From an uncultured Candidatus Altimarinota bacterium (GTDB lineage Bacteria > Patescibacteriota > Gracilibacteria > CAIRYL01): a DNA stretch of 6,392 bases. Positions 6,156-6,392 of this stretch are shown piece after piece (positions within the stretch are counted from its first letter, which is position 1; each line of letters begins with the position of its first letter). The stretch spans positions 1 to 6,392 of the forward strand of contig CAMZLA010000033.1 in NCBI GenBank assembly GCA_947311665.1. Direction: 5' to 3'. Under the pieces are notes generated by a model. That model saw only the letters and a program-made list of their open reading frames with translations. It was not told the origin of the DNA and searched no databases. A program made the position numbers and the translations under genes.

Positions 6156-6184
6156 TTGCTTTTTTTATTTAAACGATTTATAAT
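6156..6184 (+). promoter_or_regulatory. Promoter of the right-edge membrane gene
   Basis: TTGCTT (6156-6161) and a perfect TATAAT (6179-6184) are separated by exactly 17 bp, the best sigma-70-type promoter in the window. It lies back to back with the murD promoter. The start site would fall near 6191, inside the dyad that follows, leaving a leader of about 80 nt before the ATG at 6271. Confidence 0.7.
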
Positions 6185-6186
6185 AG

Positions 6187-6215
6187 CCACGACTGATATT
6201 TGATATTAGTTGTGG
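6187..6215 (+). promoter_or_regulatory. 29-bp dyad over the predicted transcription start (operator or hairpin)
   Basis: The arms at 6187-6199 (CCACGACTGATAT) and 6203-6215 (ATATTAGTTGTGG) surround a 3-nt centre. As DNA, 11 of 13 positions are complementary; as RNA, both exceptions are G-U pairs, so the stem is complete. It begins 3 bp after the -10 box and covers the predicted +1, a classical place for a repressor operator. If transcription starts near 6191, the 5' arm is partly missing from the RNA, which favours a DNA-binding role. There is no T-run after it, so it is not a terminator. Confidence 0.6.
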
Positions 6216-6227
6216 TGAATATATAAC

Positions 6228-6250
6228 AGGGGCTAAAAATATTATCCCCT
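6228..6250 (+). promoter_or_regulatory. Second hairpin in the leader of the right-edge gene
   Basis: AGGGG (6228-6232) pairs with CCCCT (6246-6250). After a C-T mismatch, three A-T pairs close a 5-nt loop. It is G+C-rich for this region. It is followed by TACAAATAAAA rather than T, so it is not a plus-strand terminator. It lies 21-43 nt before the ATG and could affect translation or mRNA stability; no known riboswitch class is recognisable. Confidence 0.4.
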
Positions 6251-6270
6251 TACAAATAAAAAAAACAAAC

Positions 6271-6392
6271 ATGATAGATATTCTTTCTCAAGCATCGTTA
6301 TATCCTGCACAATTTTTAATATGTGTTATTGCTGCGTTTATTCCAGTTTTCATTTGGGCAATGATTTTTATGAAAAAATCAGAAAAAGATCC
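6271..6392 (+). CDS. N-terminus of a membrane protein, truncated by window edge
   Basis: An ATG at 6271 opens a frame that runs off the right edge (40 codons plus two bases). A short polar start is followed by one clear transmembrane segment at about residues 14-34 (FLICVIAAFIPVFIWAMIFM). Then comes a basic cytoplasmic turn, K-K-S-E-K-D-P. A first helix with F-I-P-x-x-I-W followed by a charged, Pro-containing turn resembles the start of PrsW-type intramembrane proteases, but 41 residues are too few to assign it. A well-formed promoter, a dyad and a second hairpin lie upstream, and there is no Shine-Dalgarno. It is divergent from murD. That it is a gene is fairly certain from the promoter and the hydrophobic profile; its function is open. 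Confidence 0.65.
   Translation, partial: MIDILSQASLYPAQFLICVIAAFIPVFIWAMIFMKKSEKD

Noticed and set aside
1..6392. UGA-as-glycine code (Absconditabacteria/Gracilibacteria type)
   Set aside because: All conserved Gly positions examined use GGN codons and no in-frame UGA occurs in any of the seven reading frames.
1..6392. CRISPR array, insertion sequence, prophage or defence system
   Set aside because: There are no spaced direct repeats of suitable length, no transposase, integrase or phage-like protein, and no effector gene. Every gene long enough to judge is housekeeping or a membrane channel.

Overview
The window comes from an AT-rich bacterial genome (roughly 30% G+C by eye). It looks like a member of the Candidate Phyla Radiation (Patescibacteria), possibly near the Gracilibacteria/Peregrinibacteria side. 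The hints are the composition, heavy use of AT-rich codons, compact gene packing and the form of MurD, whose C-terminal motif reads N-D-S-F-S-T rather than N-D-S-K-A-T. This placement is inference, as no 16S or ribosomal protein gene is present. No TGA codon interrupts the roughly 1,890 codons read here, and all five visible stops are TAA or TAG. The UGA=Gly code of Absconditabacteria and many Gracilibacteria is therefore not in use.

Layout: (1) 1-542, minus strand: the N-terminal part of a voltage-sensor ion channel that runs off the left edge. (2) 543-747: a divergent control region with a 13-bp tandem duplication, a palindrome touching the channel start codon and a 12-bp A+T inverted repeat. 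(3) 748-1296: shikimate kinase, facing a minus-strand tRNA-Gln(CUG) at 1327-1401, with a bidirectional terminator between them that overlaps the kinase stop codon. (4) 1546-4599: a likely three-gene operon of enolase, a ferredoxin/flavin-type NAD(P)H oxidoreductase and a nucleotide-sugar epimerase-like SDR. (5) 4603-6102, minus strand: murD, tail to tail with the SDR gene and only 3 bp away; the clearest terminator for the plus-strand operon lies inside murD. (6) 6103-6270: a divergent promoter region with a well-formed promoter, a large dyad over its start site and a second hairpin. (7) 6271-6392: the start of a membrane protein cut by the right edge.

Together the genes cover housekeeping metabolism (glycolysis, redox transfer, aromatic precursor phosphorylation) and envelope building (nucleotide-sugar conversion, muropeptide synthesis). 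None of the seven start codons has a recognisable Shine-Dalgarno sequence, and several have a -10-like box so close that the mRNA would be leaderless or nearly so. I see no defence system, CRISPR array, insertion sequence or phage gene. The points most worth a second look are the charge-depleted S4 of the channel, the terminator embedded in murD, the dyad at 6187-6215 and the lack of Shine-Dalgarno sequences.
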